Positions 17,405 through 25,886 of a stretch of 62,901 nucleotides of DNA are shown in pieces. The position numbers and the translations under genes are program-made. Each line of letters opens with the position of its first letter. Within the stretch, counting starts at the first letter, position 1. Location: positions 1 to 62,901 of IMG/VR virus record IMGVR_UViG_3300042446_001469; one strand, given 5' to 3'. Under the pieces are notes generated by a model. The model was not told the DNA's origin, made no database searches, and saw only the letters and a list, made by a program, of their open reading frames with translations. Origin of the DNA: a virus.

Positions 17405-18161
17405 TTGCTATGTAAATGTTATTGGTGGCGTGGGCAATCAGTTATTTCAAATAGCTGCTGGTTATGCTTATGCCAAGAAACATGGTAAGAAATTGATCAT
17501 CAACCCTTATAATTGGTTTGCTGGTCAGGGGTCTAATCCTCTAGTGTATAAAGATAACATTTTTAAAAATTTTGAATATGGTAATTATAGTGGAAATGTC
17601 GTTCCTATTCAAGAAAAAAGATTTAATTATGATGAATTACCCTTCATAGAAGGCTCTGTATCATTGAATGGATATTTCCAATCTTTGAAATACTTCGAAG
17701 AATACAAAGATGAATTTATTTCTTTATTGAACTTGCCAGAAGTCGATGTTCTTCCTAAATGGGGAAACAATCTGAATATTGCATTTCATATAAGACGAGG
17801 TGATTACTTGAACCATGCAACAATACATTATGTGTGTAGAACCGAATACTTTAATAAATTATTTGATATTTTCACACCTGAAATAGTAAAGAATACTAAA
17901 ATTCTTGTATTTACAGATTCACCCGAAATTGTTTTAGAAGAATTTAAAGGCAAAGAATTTATTATAATGAAATCAGATTCTGATATTAAAGAACTTGCAT
18001 ACATGTCAAAGTGTGATATCGTAGTGGGGAGCAACTCTACCTTTTCTTGGTGGGCAGCTTTGATTGGTGATAAGACATCTTATTTCCCTTCCAAGTGGTT
18101 CGCAGATGGTGGAGAAGCGACTGATATTTACTACGATAAAATGATTAAATGTAATGTTTGA
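17397..18161 (+). CDS. Alpha-1,2-fucosyltransferase-like GT11
   Basis: A 254-residue GT11 enzyme with canonical motifs: IGGVGNQLFQIAAGYAYA at residues 9-26, HIRRGDYL near 133 (donor binding) and GSNSTFSWWAALIG near 213. The family transfers L-fucose or related 6-deoxyhexoses from GDP-sugars in alpha-1,2 linkage. Overlaps its neighbours by 8 bp on both sides. Confidence 0.85.
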   Translation: MNSCYVNVIGGVGNQLFQIAAGYAYAKKHGKKLIINPYNWFAGQGSNPLVYKDNIFKNFEYGNYSGNVVPIQEKRFNYDELPFIEGSVSLNGYFQSLKYFEEYKDEFISLLNLPEVDVLPKWGNNLNIAFHIRRGDYLNHATIHYVCRTEYFNKLFDIFTPEIVKNTKILVFTDSPEIVLEEFKGKEFIIMKSDSDIKELAYMSKCDIVVGSNSTFSWWAALIGDKTSYFPSKWFADGGEATDIYYDKMIKCNV

Positions 18162-18933
18162 AATTAATAAAATATATAATGAAAATTGTCTGGATACTAT
18201 GAATAGTATGCCAGAAGAATCCATTGATTTAACTGTTACCAGCCCTCCATATGATGATTTGCGAACTTATAATGGTTATTCTTTCGACTTTGAAAATGTA
18301 GCCAAGGGGCTTTTCAAAGTCACTAAGAAAGGTGGAGTTGTTGTTTGGGTAGTTGGTGATCAGACAAAAGATGGTGATAAATCTGGAACGAGTTTCCGAC
18401 AAGCTCTTTACTTCAAAGAAATTGGCTTCAAATTACATGATGTCATCATTTATGAGAAGAGTGGTGTCTCACCAGTGAAAAATAGATATTACCCTGCATT
18501 TGAATATATGTTTGTTTTATCCAAAGATAAAATCAAAACATTCAATCCTATTTGCGATAGACCAAATAAATGGAGAGAGCGTTGGGGTAAGACTCGCCAA
18601 CGTAGAAAAGCAGATGGAACTATGGGTGAGAAATATGAAAGTAAGATTGCTCCTGAATTTGGTATTCGACGTAACATTTGGAAGTATACACAAGGAGGTG
18701 GTTATGGGTCTGATGATAAAATCGCATATAAACATCCAGCAATCTTTCCCGAAAAATTAGCAGAAGATCATATTTTAAGTTGGTCAAATGAAGGCGATTT
18801 GGTATACGATCCATTCATGGGAAGTGGGACTACTGCTAAAATGGCAAAGCTAAATAATAGAAATTACATTGGTAGTGAGATCAGTGGGGAATATATAAAC
18901 ATCATCAATAATCGCTTATGTTTAACACAATAA
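18154..18933 (+). CDS. DNA adenine-N6/cytosine-N4 methyltransferase
   Basis: A 259-residue beta-class DNA methyltransferase: SPPYDDL at 30-36, FMGSGTT near residue 222 and the closing IGSEISGEYI. The target-recognition region contains a basic stretch (near 140-155). No nuclease partner. It sits inside the glycan operon, overlapping the fucosyltransferase and the gp62-like gene, so it is expressed with them. Distinct from the methyltransferase at 3354-4280. Confidence 0.87.
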   Translation: MFEINKIYNENCLDTMNSMPEESIDLTVTSPPYDDLRTYNGYSFDFENVAKGLFKVTKKGGVVVWVVGDQTKDGDKSGTSFRQALYFKEIGFKLHDVIIYEKSGVSPVKNRYYPAFEYMFVLSKDKIKTFNPICDRPNKWRERWGKTRQRRKADGTMGEKYESKIAPEFGIRRNIWKYTQGGGYGSDDKIAYKHPAIFPEKLAEDHILSWSNEGDLVYDPFMGSGTTAKMAKLNNRNYIGSEISGEYINIINNRLCLTQ

Positions 18934-19178
18934 ATCACATTCTTTTTGATAAGAAAGGGGAGATGACAAATGAATTGTTGGAAGAGTTCTCTCCTTATAT
19001 GGTGACTCGTTACTTGAGTTTCTATGATAAAGATCTGTTGAATTATGCTAATGAGACAGTGAACAGATACTCACAGATATTCGATACGGATGAAGAAGCA
19101 TTTCGATTCTTTGAAAATGTGATTCCCAAATTGAAACGAAAAAATATCAAATATATATCCAAAAAAAGAGAAAAATGA
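18918..19178 (+). CDS. Small gp62-like clamp-loader subunit candidate
   Basis: An 86-residue protein resembling the short gp62 proteins of T4-like phages: a helix with EFSPYMVTRYLSFYDKDLL, then NRYSQIFDTDEEAF and a basic tail KLKRKNIKYISKK. gp62 with gp44 loads the sliding clamp gp45, which is needed for replication and for gp55-dependent late transcription. Position inside a glycosylation operon is odd; gp44 is not in the window. Overlaps the methyltransferase gene by 16 bp. Confidence 0.5.
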   Translation: MFNTINHILFDKKGEMTNELLEEFSPYMVTRYLSFYDKDLLNYANETVNRYSQIFDTDEEAFRFFENVIPKLKRKNIKYISKKREK

Positions 19179-19789
19179 ATGCTTTAAATAATTTTTTCAA
19201 AAAAATCTATTGTATAAATTTGGATAGACGACCTGATCGTTGGGAACATGCTTCCAAACAATTTGAAAAATTTGGAATAAATGTTGAGAGATTTTCTGCA
19301 ATAGATCATGAACATTTGGATAACATACCTCCAAATATTAAGCGAGGAGCATACGGATGCACATTAAGTCATTGTGGAATAATTGAAAAGTGTAAAAACG
19401 ATAATGTTGAAAATGTTTTGATTTTTGAAGACGATGTTGTATTGGACGATGATATTTTAAACGTTTTTGAAAATAATATAAATCATATTCCGAGATGGGA
19501 TATGATTTATTTTGGAGGGTATCACATACATCGCCCAACGCACATAGAAAAAAATATCTACAAATTGCATTATAGCTATGCGTTGCATAGCTACGCATGT
19601 AATCACACCATGTATGATATTTTACTAAAACTCGAAAACCATATTTGTTTTGATGTTAGTGTAGCAGAAATCCATAATACGCATGATTGTTTTTTACTTA
19701 CCAAAGATGACGGTTCATCTTTGACAAAACAATATTTAAATTTTAGTGATATTGAAAATGGATATAAAGATTATACGAATATACTATGA
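19175..19789 (+). CDS. Glycosyltransferase family 25 (LPS type)
   Basis: A 204-residue GT25 protein: KIYCINLDRRPDRWEHASKQ near residue 10 is the family start, GCTLSHCGIIEKC near 63, and the metal/donor site VLIFEDDVVL near 83. GT25 includes lipooligosaccharide galactosyltransferases. Shorter than many members (about 250), possibly lacking part of the C-terminus. Confidence 0.8.
   Translation: MNALNNFFKKIYCINLDRRPDRWEHASKQFEKFGINVERFSAIDHEHLDNIPPNIKRGAYGCTLSHCGIIEKCKNDNVENVLIFEDDVVLDDDILNVFENNINHIPRWDMIYFGGYHIHRPTHIEKNIYKLHYSYALHSYACNHTMYDILLKLENHICFDVSVAEIHNTHDCFLLTKDDGSSLTKQYLNFSDIENGYKDYTNIL
19573..19593 (+). other. Hairpin inside the GT25 gene
   Basis: Nine-bp stem (TAGCTATGC / GCATAGCTA) around a 3-base loop; it encodes a local peptide near-repeat SYALHSYAC. 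Confidence 0.6.
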
Positions 19790-20553
19790 AAGCACTTGTT
19801 GTATGTCCAACTTATGGAAGACTCCCTTATCTGGGGAGATTGTTAGCATCATTTTTACATCAAGACTATGATGACAAGCATTTGGTTATCATCAATGATG
19901 ATAAAAAAATCACATTGGAATGTGATTATGATAATGTCACTGTTATGAATTTGACCAAAAAGATATCGGTAGGGGAAAAAAGAAACTTGGGGGCAGCATA
20001 CGGACATTTTGATGTGATACATCCATGGGATGATGATGATATTTTCTTACCCAACCGTTTATCAAATCATATGAAACAATACGCCGATCCTTCTGTGGAA
20101 GCATACAGAAATTTTCCCTCATATACTATATATGCGGATAAATTTGCTTCGTGTAGTGGGGGGACGAACAATAAATCATATCGAAAAAAAATGTTTTTTG
20201 ATGTTGGAGGATATGGCAGCACTAATAATTTTCAAGAAGATGCGGAATTACATCACAAATTAAGAAATTTTAAAAAAGATGAAAATGAAAATGAACGCGA
20301 TTTTGTTTATGGATTTTCAACATCTAATTTTCATTTATCGTGTCAACCCACGGAATTACAAATACAAAAAATTTCATATGACCAATTAATAGAATTAAAT
20401 TTATTAAACAAAAAATTTATCATAACGCCTGACTTCGATGAATATAATAAATATCTACTGTTAGATGAAATTTTTAAAAAAAAGGGTGAAAGTATTGAGA
20501 TTGATGTCTTACCAAATGGTAAAATTAAAATACTAAATGTGGACAATGAATGA
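19786..20553 (+). CDS. Glycosyltransferase family 2
   Basis: A 255-residue GT2 protein: LVVCPTYGRLPYLGRLLASF at the start, KISVGEKRNLGAAYG near 61, the metal site HPWDDDDIFLPNR near 82. The last 60 residues are Lys/Asn-rich. Last gene of the plus-strand operon; convergent with the sulfotransferase gene 37 bp downstream. Confidence 0.8.
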   Translation: MKALVVCPTYGRLPYLGRLLASFLHQDYDDKHLVIINDDKKITLECDYDNVTVMNLTKKISVGEKRNLGAAYGHFDVIHPWDDDDIFLPNRLSNHMKQYADPSVEAYRNFPSYTIYADKFASCSGGTNNKSYRKKMFFDVGGYGSTNNFQEDAELHHKLRNFKKDENENERDFVYGFSTSNFHLSCQPTELQIQKISYDQLIELNLLNKKFIITPDFDEYNKYLLLDEIFKKKGESIEIDVLPNGKIKILNVDNE

Positions 20554-20590
20554 TTACGCATTCATGCATATTCCCAACGCAGGTAGAGGA

Positions 20591-21109
20591 TCAATCCTCC
20601 ATATAAAAAGATTCCAAAAATTGTGATATTCTTTTATTATATTCAATTGCTAAGTTCTTTCCCTGCTCTATTGAAATCCCGTTTCTTTTGTGTAGGGACG
20701 TGGCAATATCTTTAAGATTTCTATAACATACAACAAATTGAGGATTTGGTAGATGTTTATACCAAGCATCTATGGTCAATGATGTTCTAGGATCTTTAAA
20801 CCCCCAACTTTCCATATTTTTACTCTGTGCTGTTGCAACCTCATCAGCGACGATCCGTTTAATATGATCTTCATAATTTTTACCAATTTCAATTATTTTT
20901 TCTCTTGGTGGGGGATCAAACCAACTACCACCAGAATTGTGTAATATCTCATCATTTATTTTAATTATCTCAATGTTTTCATAATGACCCTTTGGATTGT
21001 CTACTAATCCGATCAACAATTTTTTTCCCATATGAACTTCAGAATTTAAAGTTCTGGCAACTAATGAGGTTGCTGATCTATGCATTCCCAATACGACTAT
21101 TGTTTTCAT
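20591..21109 (-). CDS. Sulfotransferase-like protein
   Basis: A 172-residue P-loop protein with the PAPS-binding loop VLGMHRSATSLVARTL at residues 5-20 and a 3'-phosphate-binding-like CYRNLKDIATS near 132. PAPS-dependent sulfotransferases normally exceed 200 residues, so it is a compact version or acts on a small acceptor. Sulfation of a glycan is plausible from the neighbours. Overlaps the upstream glycosyltransferase by 4 bp. Confidence 0.68.
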   Translation of the reverse strand: MKTIVVLGMHRSATSLVARTLNSEVHMGKKLLIGLVDNPKGHYENIEIIKINDEILHNSGGSWFDPPPREKIIEIGKNYEDHIKRIVADEVATAQSKNMESWGFKDPRTSLTIDAWYKHLPNPQFVVCYRNLKDIATSLHKRNGISIEQGKNLAIEYNKRISQFLESFYMED

Positions 21110-21849
21110 ATTTTCAAATAATTTTCTAAAAGTTGTTTATAGTCGGTGTTCCATTTTGGCTTTAGTTCAATATCACCAATTGGAATTTTTCCCTCTTTTT
21201 TTAAATTATCAATGTGTTTCGAATGTCTAATAATTACATTTTCTCTATCTGGTGTATCCTTACTTTGACCCGACATATGATAACTTCTACCGCCCCATAA
21301 ATACATCCACGAAATTTCTTCATCTGGTGGGGAAGCATTTACCACTCTACAATTATATTCTCCTTTCAATTTAATAACAAATGACATATCATATCCCGCA
21401 TTTTCAAGAGGATGTTTACTCGATCTCTCCCATATCTCTTTAGTATAAATGATGCCAGAATTTCCCAGAGAAGTCAGAGCATGTATTTTATTATGATTAA
21501 CCAACGCACCTCTATTCCAATGAAGTAAATCGTAACTTGGAAAATATTTGTTTATATTACCTAAGTGATTCGATAATGCAATATCATCATCATCCCAAAC
21601 TGCTATTGTATTGTAGCTACAATTTTCTACCGCAAAATTTTCCTTAGCTCCAATTGTTTCAAATGTTTTATCGAAATTAATTATTTTAACTTTCGGGTGA
21701 TCGAAATATAATTTTTGTTCAGGATAGTCATTCACGATAACCATCTCACTATCACCATCATATTCTTGATTTAAAAAACTGTATAATGATTCTTCTAATA
21801 AATCAACTCGTCCGTATGTGATACATTTACATGAAATAGGAATTGCCAT
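21106..21849 (-). CDS. Glycosyltransferase family 2
   Basis: A 247-residue GT2-like protein: CKCITYGRVDLLEESLYSFL near the start, TIGAKENFAVENC near 66 and the metal site AVWDDDDIALS near 84, mirroring the layout of the 19786-20553 protein, from which it may derive by duplication. Paired with the sulfotransferase gene. Confidence 0.78.
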   Translation of the reverse strand: MAIPISCKCITYGRVDLLEESLYSFLNQEYDGDSEMVIVNDYPEQKLYFDHPKVKIINFDKTFETIGAKENFAVENCSYNTIAVWDDDDIALSNHLGNINKYFPSYDLLHWNRGALVNHNKIHALTSLGNSGIIYTKEIWERSSKHPLENAGYDMSFVIKLKGEYNCRVVNASPPDEEISWMYLWGGRSYHMSGQSKDTPDRENVIIRHSKHIDNLKKEGKIPIGDIELKPKWNTDYKQLLENYLKI

Positions 21850-21880
21850 ATTTGTTTATTTAATAATAAAAAAATATTCA

Positions 21881-21907
21881 TTGACAAATAAATAATACCA
21901 ATAAATA
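21881..21907 (+). promoter_or_regulatory. Composite promoter: TTGACA, 15 bp, TAAATA
   Basis: TTGACA 21881-21886, TAAATA 21902-21907, then TATTT and ATG at 21913. Confidence 0.65.
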
Positions 21908-21912
21908 TATTT

Positions 21913-22338
21913 ATGTCCGTATCTATTGATGTTTTAGCCCCTCAAAAATCCCACATTGATCTCAGTGATAAAGCACTACCAAGTGATTTTGGTTTGGATG
22001 ATTATAGTCTATCCAAACTTTTTGATGATGTGATGCTTCTTGAATATTGTGATTTGGTCACAGGAGAAGAATCAGGTGATTATATTTTACGTGGAGGTAT
22101 TGCGATTCCTGTTGCTCAAGTTCATAATGCTTGGAGAAAAGGTAAAGTCATCCTTAAAGGACCAAACGTGCGATACACTGAAGTTGGTGATATCGTAGTG
22201 TTCCCCAATAATATGGGTATTCCAATCTCCAACTTGGAAGTAACAGGTCATGGTAAAGTGAAGAACGCTTTGTTCTTGAACGAGCAGCGCATGTTTGGCG
22301 TTTGTGATATAAATGCTAAAAAAATTAAAGAGAAATGA
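21913..22338 (+). CDS. GroES/gp31-like co-chaperonin candidate
   Basis: A 141-residue protein whose second half fits the GroES beta-barrel: GIAIPVAQVHNAWRKGKVIL near residue 61, GPNVRYTEVGDIVVFPNN near 83 and a closing hydrophobic strand. T4 gp31 replaces GroES so that GroEL can fold gp23. A phage with gp23-type capsid would benefit from such a protein. The mobile loop would be the Asp/Gly-rich segment near 51-60. Similarity is of pattern, not strong identity. Confidence 0.55.
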   Translation: MSVSIDVLAPQKSHIDLSDKALPSDFGLDDYSLSKLFDDVMLLEYCDLVTGEESGDYILRGGIAIPVAQVHNAWRKGKVILKGPNVRYTEVGDIVVFPNNMGIPISNLEVTGHGKVKNALFLNEQRMFGVCDINAKKIKEK

Positions 22339-22726
22339 GTTACAAACGTTATTGAAAAATAACATTTGTGATTTATTAATTGTTCGTAGACGACCTGAAC
22401 GCTCACCAGGACGACCTTATATTCGCCAGATGTTGTGTACGAACAGTATGGAGATTCTCAATTCCTATAATGGTAAAACAACTTTGAACTTTTCAGGTTC
22501 CTTTGAACCTAAAAAAGTCGATGAGCGTAAACATAATTTAGTAGTTACATGGGATATCTTCATGCAGGACTTTAGAAATGTCTCGATGGATATGTGCTAT
22601 CTCGTTCAAAAAATCCCAGCAGACGATAACTTTTGGAAGTTTTTCAATGAAAATATATTCCCCATGAGTCCAAACGAGAAATTGCGATACATGGACAATG
22701 AACTTAATCTCGACCCTTACCCATGA
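22313..22726 (+). CDS. Hypothetical protein
   Basis: A 137-residue protein overlapping the preceding gene by 26 bp. It has a basic N-terminus (MLKKLKRNELQTLLKNN), an RRRPERSPGRP stretch and then a mixed alpha/beta part with WDIFMQDFRNVSMD near 81. The layout recalls small proteins of T4-like cyanophages that start with LLK-x-N-V/I-C, but I do not recognise a named family. Confidence 0.55.
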   Translation: MLKKLKRNELQTLLKNNICDLLIVRRRPERSPGRPYIRQMLCTNSMEILNSYNGKTTLNFSGSFEPKKVDERKHNLVVTWDIFMQDFRNVSMDMCYLVQKIPADDNFWKFFNENIFPMSPNEKLRYMDNELNLDPYP

Positions 22727-23052
22727 ATAGAATCGAAGAACATTTAAAAAAATTAATTTTCCGTGATGTGAAATTTGTATTGAATTCCCGAACAATCAAA
22801 GGGGGTAAAATACAAATGTTTAACACAAAACAAAATTTTGTAAGATTTAAAATTGAAGAAGATGGAGACATCAAAGAATGGGAAATCTCTTATCCTTATG
22901 ATATTAAAAAAATTGAAAATGGATTTATTTTTGATTATTCTCTGAGTGCATTCTGTCCTAGAACTGAAGAGGTTTATTGGAAGATGAAAGCAATTAACAA
23001 AACAGATATTTCTAAATTTTTCGATAATTATCTTTACGTCTTGACATCTTAA
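22723..23052 (+). CDS. Hypothetical protein
   Basis: A 109-residue soluble protein, not recognised; predominantly beta by residue pattern, with EEDGDIKEWEISYPYDIKK near 44. ATGA overlap with the preceding gene suggests coupled translation. Confidence 0.55.
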   Translation: MNRIEEHLKKLIFRDVKFVLNSRTIKGGKIQMFNTKQNFVRFKIEEDGDIKEWEISYPYDIKKIENGFIFDYSLSAFCPRTEEVYWKMKAINKTDISKFFDNYLYVLTS

Positions 23053-23113
23053 AATTGCGTGGTAGGATTTCCATAATAAATGTCCTTAGATGTTGAAATT
23101 GAAATCTTAAAAA

Positions 23114-24739
23114 ATGCGTAACTTAATATTAAACTTCCCAGAGGGATTCAATCCTCGTGATAAACAAGCAAAAGCTCTTAATGCCATTGAAAAAGCATTT
23201 GAGAATGGTAAAAAATTCGTAATTGTTCATGCAGACACAGGGGTAGGTAAGACACACTTAGCTAAAACCCTTGGGAATGTATCTAAAGATGTTCCTGTTG
23301 AATTTGAAAGAATAGTAAAGAATTATAGTATTTTTGCTGAAAATGGTGCAGAATTGATGAAAGATATTGATCCATTTGGGTGTTATTCTTTGACAATTAC
23401 TAAATCACTCCAAGATCAATACCAGAATACTTTCGATGATACAGGAGTTTTGAAAGGTAAGAGTAATTACCAGTGTGATGTGGATGATACCCTGTCAGTT
23501 GATATTGCGCCATGTATTTATGTGGCAAACCAAAAGAATGAGTGTTGGAAAGCTAATCGTTGTCCTTATTACAACTCTCGTAATAATATGCTAACGTCAA
23601 GGTTTTCCGCTTTGAATTACAGTATGTTTTTCTCTCTTCCCAACCACCTCAAGAAAAGACAGATTATTGTATGTGATGAGGGTTCAGAATTAGAAGAGCA
23701 GTTAGTTGGTCAATTTACATGTGTAGTGGATATCCCATTTCTTATGAAGACTCAAACACTCGTCACACCATTTCCCAATGATGATAACAACAAAACCAAA
23801 GTGTTGGCGTGGATTAGTAAGGTTACAGAGAGCGTAACAAATTCCTTAGATGAATACAAAAGTTGGTTTAGTGAGAATAGTAATAAAAAGGATATTATCA
23901 CTTTCAATAAAAAGAAACAGGAATATACCAAACTTACCAATCTTCAAAATTCCTTACAATTATTGATTGATACTTTCTACGATAGCGATTACATCGTAGA
24001 ACGATTGGAAAATGCTATCCGATTTATTCCTTTAAAAGTTGATGTTCTTTCAAAATATTTGTTTGATTATGCTGAAAAAGTAGTAATTCTTTCTGCGACA
24101 ATTATTGATCCCGATGCTTATTGCAAATCTCTTGGTATTAAAGATCATGAATATATCCACATTGGAACAGACTTTAATCCAGAGAAGTCACCGATTCATA
24201 TCATGGCAAAACAGAAATTAAATTTTCAAAATTTAAAATCTATGCTTCCAACTTTGATGAAACAGATCAAAGGTATCATGGAACATCATAAAGATGAAAA
24301 GGGTATCATTCATACTCACACTCAATATTTGGCAGATTATATTCGAGAAAATATAAAATCAGATCGTTTGCTTTGTAGGGAAGCAGGAGTGAATAATGAA
24401 CAGCTTTTGGAAACTCATGAATCGTCCAGTGAACCGACCATTTTGGTATCTCCTTCAATGACATATGGTGTGGACTTAAAAGGTGATTTGTCTCGCTTCC
24501 AAATCATTCTCAAAGCACCATGGCTACCGACAAAGGATGTTCGAGTAGAGAAGCTGATGAAAATTGATAAGGATTGGTATGGTAATGCTATGCTCAAGAC
24601 TCTGCTTCAGGCTTGTGGTCGTAGTGTTCGCGCCCATGATGACTGGTGTGAAACATATATACTTGACGGAAGCATTTTTGATGCTATTAATAGGAACAAG
24701 AAGAAGCTTCCCAAGTTCTTCCTAGACAGATTTAACTGA
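23114..24739 (+). CDS. XPD/DinG-family DNA helicase with Fe-S cysteines
   Basis: A 541-residue superfamily 2 helicase. Walker A HADTGVGKTH near residue 39, four cysteines spread over about 122-158 (YQCDVDD, APCIY, ECWKANRCPYY) in the position of the 4Fe-4S cluster of XPD/DinG, a DEAH-like CDEGSELEE near 183, motif III-like SATI near 322 and motif VI QACGRSVRAHDDW near 497. Family members unwind DNA 5' to 3'. The arch domain is present but reduced. Starts ATG 23114. Confidence 0.85.
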   Translation: MRNLILNFPEGFNPRDKQAKALNAIEKAFENGKKFVIVHADTGVGKTHLAKTLGNVSKDVPVEFERIVKNYSIFAENGAELMKDIDPFGCYSLTITKSLQDQYQNTFDDTGVLKGKSNYQCDVDDTLSVDIAPCIYVANQKNECWKANRCPYYNSRNNMLTSRFSALNYSMFFSLPNHLKKRQIIVCDEGSELEEQLVGQFTCVVDIPFLMKTQTLVTPFPNDDNNKTKVLAWISKVTESVTNSLDEYKSWFSENSNKKDIITFNKKKQEYTKLTNLQNSLQLLIDTFYDSDYIVERLENAIRFIPLKVDVLSKYLFDYAEKVVILSATIIDPDAYCKSLGIKDHEYIHIGTDFNPEKSPIHIMAKQKLNFQNLKSMLPTLMKQIKGIMEHHKDEKGIIHTHTQYLADYIRENIKSDRLLCREAGVNNEQLLETHESSSEPTILVSPSMTYGVDLKGDLSRFQIILKAPWLPTKDVRVEKLMKIDKDWYGNAMLKTLLQACGRSVRAHDDWCETYILDGSIFDAINRNKKKLPKFFLDRFN

Positions 24740-24740
24740 T

Positions 24741-25886
24741 ATGAGCAAATTAAAAGAAACAATCAAAAAAGCACTGGAGAAAACCTATTGGGTAAATTCA
24801 GTTGGTGAATTTAAGAACCCTTCCGACTACCCTCAAGAATTTGAACAGAAATTTGGTAATATTTCTCTGAATACGATTGTACTTGATGATTATCTAATAG
24901 ATGCTCGAAGACTCGATGATATTCATGATCTTTTCAAAAGATGGAAATTTGATGTAACTCATCAATATAAAATCAATGATTTCAAATCTGGATATTATTT
25001 TAATGAATTTTTATATTTGATGGTTCGTTGTAATTTCGGTTTACCTGAAAACAAAATTAATAAAGAAGATGATGATGATGATATAGAATTTATTTCTATG
25101 GAAAGTGGAGTCGTTTCCATATCGTTTTGCCCTCTTCTTAAAAATAAAAATGCCATTGAAAAATTGCTAGAGGAGTTAATCGACATGAATGTTCTTTTTA
25201 TTCCTGATTCGGAGAAGAACTTTTACATGATCGCTCAGAATGCTCAAGGTTTGTATAAACAAAAAACCACTTTCAATAATATTGAAATTAAAGACGGGAG
25301 GTATGATCTATATTATGGTAAAAAATGTCCTATTGATAAATTTAAACAATTTATGAGAGATGACAACACTGAAAGTCTTTTGCTTTTACATGGCGATCCT
25401 GGTGCTGGAAAATCTAATATGTTAAAGAATTTAATTTTAGAGACGGATGAAGATGTTATTTATGTTCCACCTTCTATGGTATCAGTGATTTCATCTCCTG
25501 ATTTTATTTCATTCATGATCAAAAACAAAAAAAACTTTTTGATTATCGAAGATGCCGAGGAAATTTTATCAGTTGATAGAAATTCTGGAACAAATAACCT
25601 ACTATCAATATGTGACGGATTTCTTAAAGATGCATTACAGATGAAAATTATATGCACTTTTAACTGCGATCTAAACAAGATCGATCCAGCTTTGTTGAGA
25701 AAAGGTCGATTATTTTTCGAATACAAATTTGGTGCGTTATCAAAAGAAGAGGTTCAAGATTTATCAAATTTTTGTAATTTAGGGTTGAAAGTTGATAAAG
25801 AAATGACGTTAGCAGAGATTTTCAACAGCGAAAAAGATGTGAGCATTGAAAATTCATTTGAAGAGAGACGGATCGGATTCTTTTAA
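24741..25886 (+). CDS. AAA+ ATPase
   Basis: A 381-residue protein with a poorly conserved N-terminal half and a C-terminal AAA+ core: Walker A HGDPGAGKSNML near residue 214, Walker B FLIIEDAEEIL near 265, sensor 1 ICTFNCDLNKID near 308 and arginine-containing RKGRLFFEY near 325. Resembles Bcs1/ClpX-like AAA proteins; role unknown. It follows the helicase by 1 bp. Its 3' end overlaps the convergent homing endonuclease gene by 33 bp. Confidence 0.75.
   Translation: MSKLKETIKKALEKTYWVNSVGEFKNPSDYPQEFEQKFGNISLNTIVLDDYLIDARRLDDIHDLFKRWKFDVTHQYKINDFKSGYYFNEFLYLMVRCNFGLPENKINKEDDDDDIEFISMESGVVSISFCPLLKNKNAIEKLLEELIDMNVLFIPDSEKNFYMIAQNAQGLYKQKTTFNNIEIKDGRYDLYYGKKCPIDKFKQFMRDDNTESLLLLHGDPGAGKSNMLKNLILETDEDVIYVPPSMVSVISSPDFISFMIKNKKNFLIIEDAEEILSVDRNSGTNNLLSICDGFLKDALQMKIICTFNCDLNKIDPALLRKGRLFFEYKFGALSKEEVQDLSNFCNLGLKVDKEMTLAEIFNSEKDVSIENSFEERRIGFF

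Noticed and set aside
20586-20599. GAGGAT-CA-ATCCTC palindrome between convergent genes as terminator
   Set aside because: Two-base loop and no T-run; it overlaps the sulfotransferase stop codon.
23080-23121. 13-codon frame (MSLDVEIEILKNA) overlapping the helicase ATG
   Set aside because: Too short, no promoter or ribosome-site support; could be chance.
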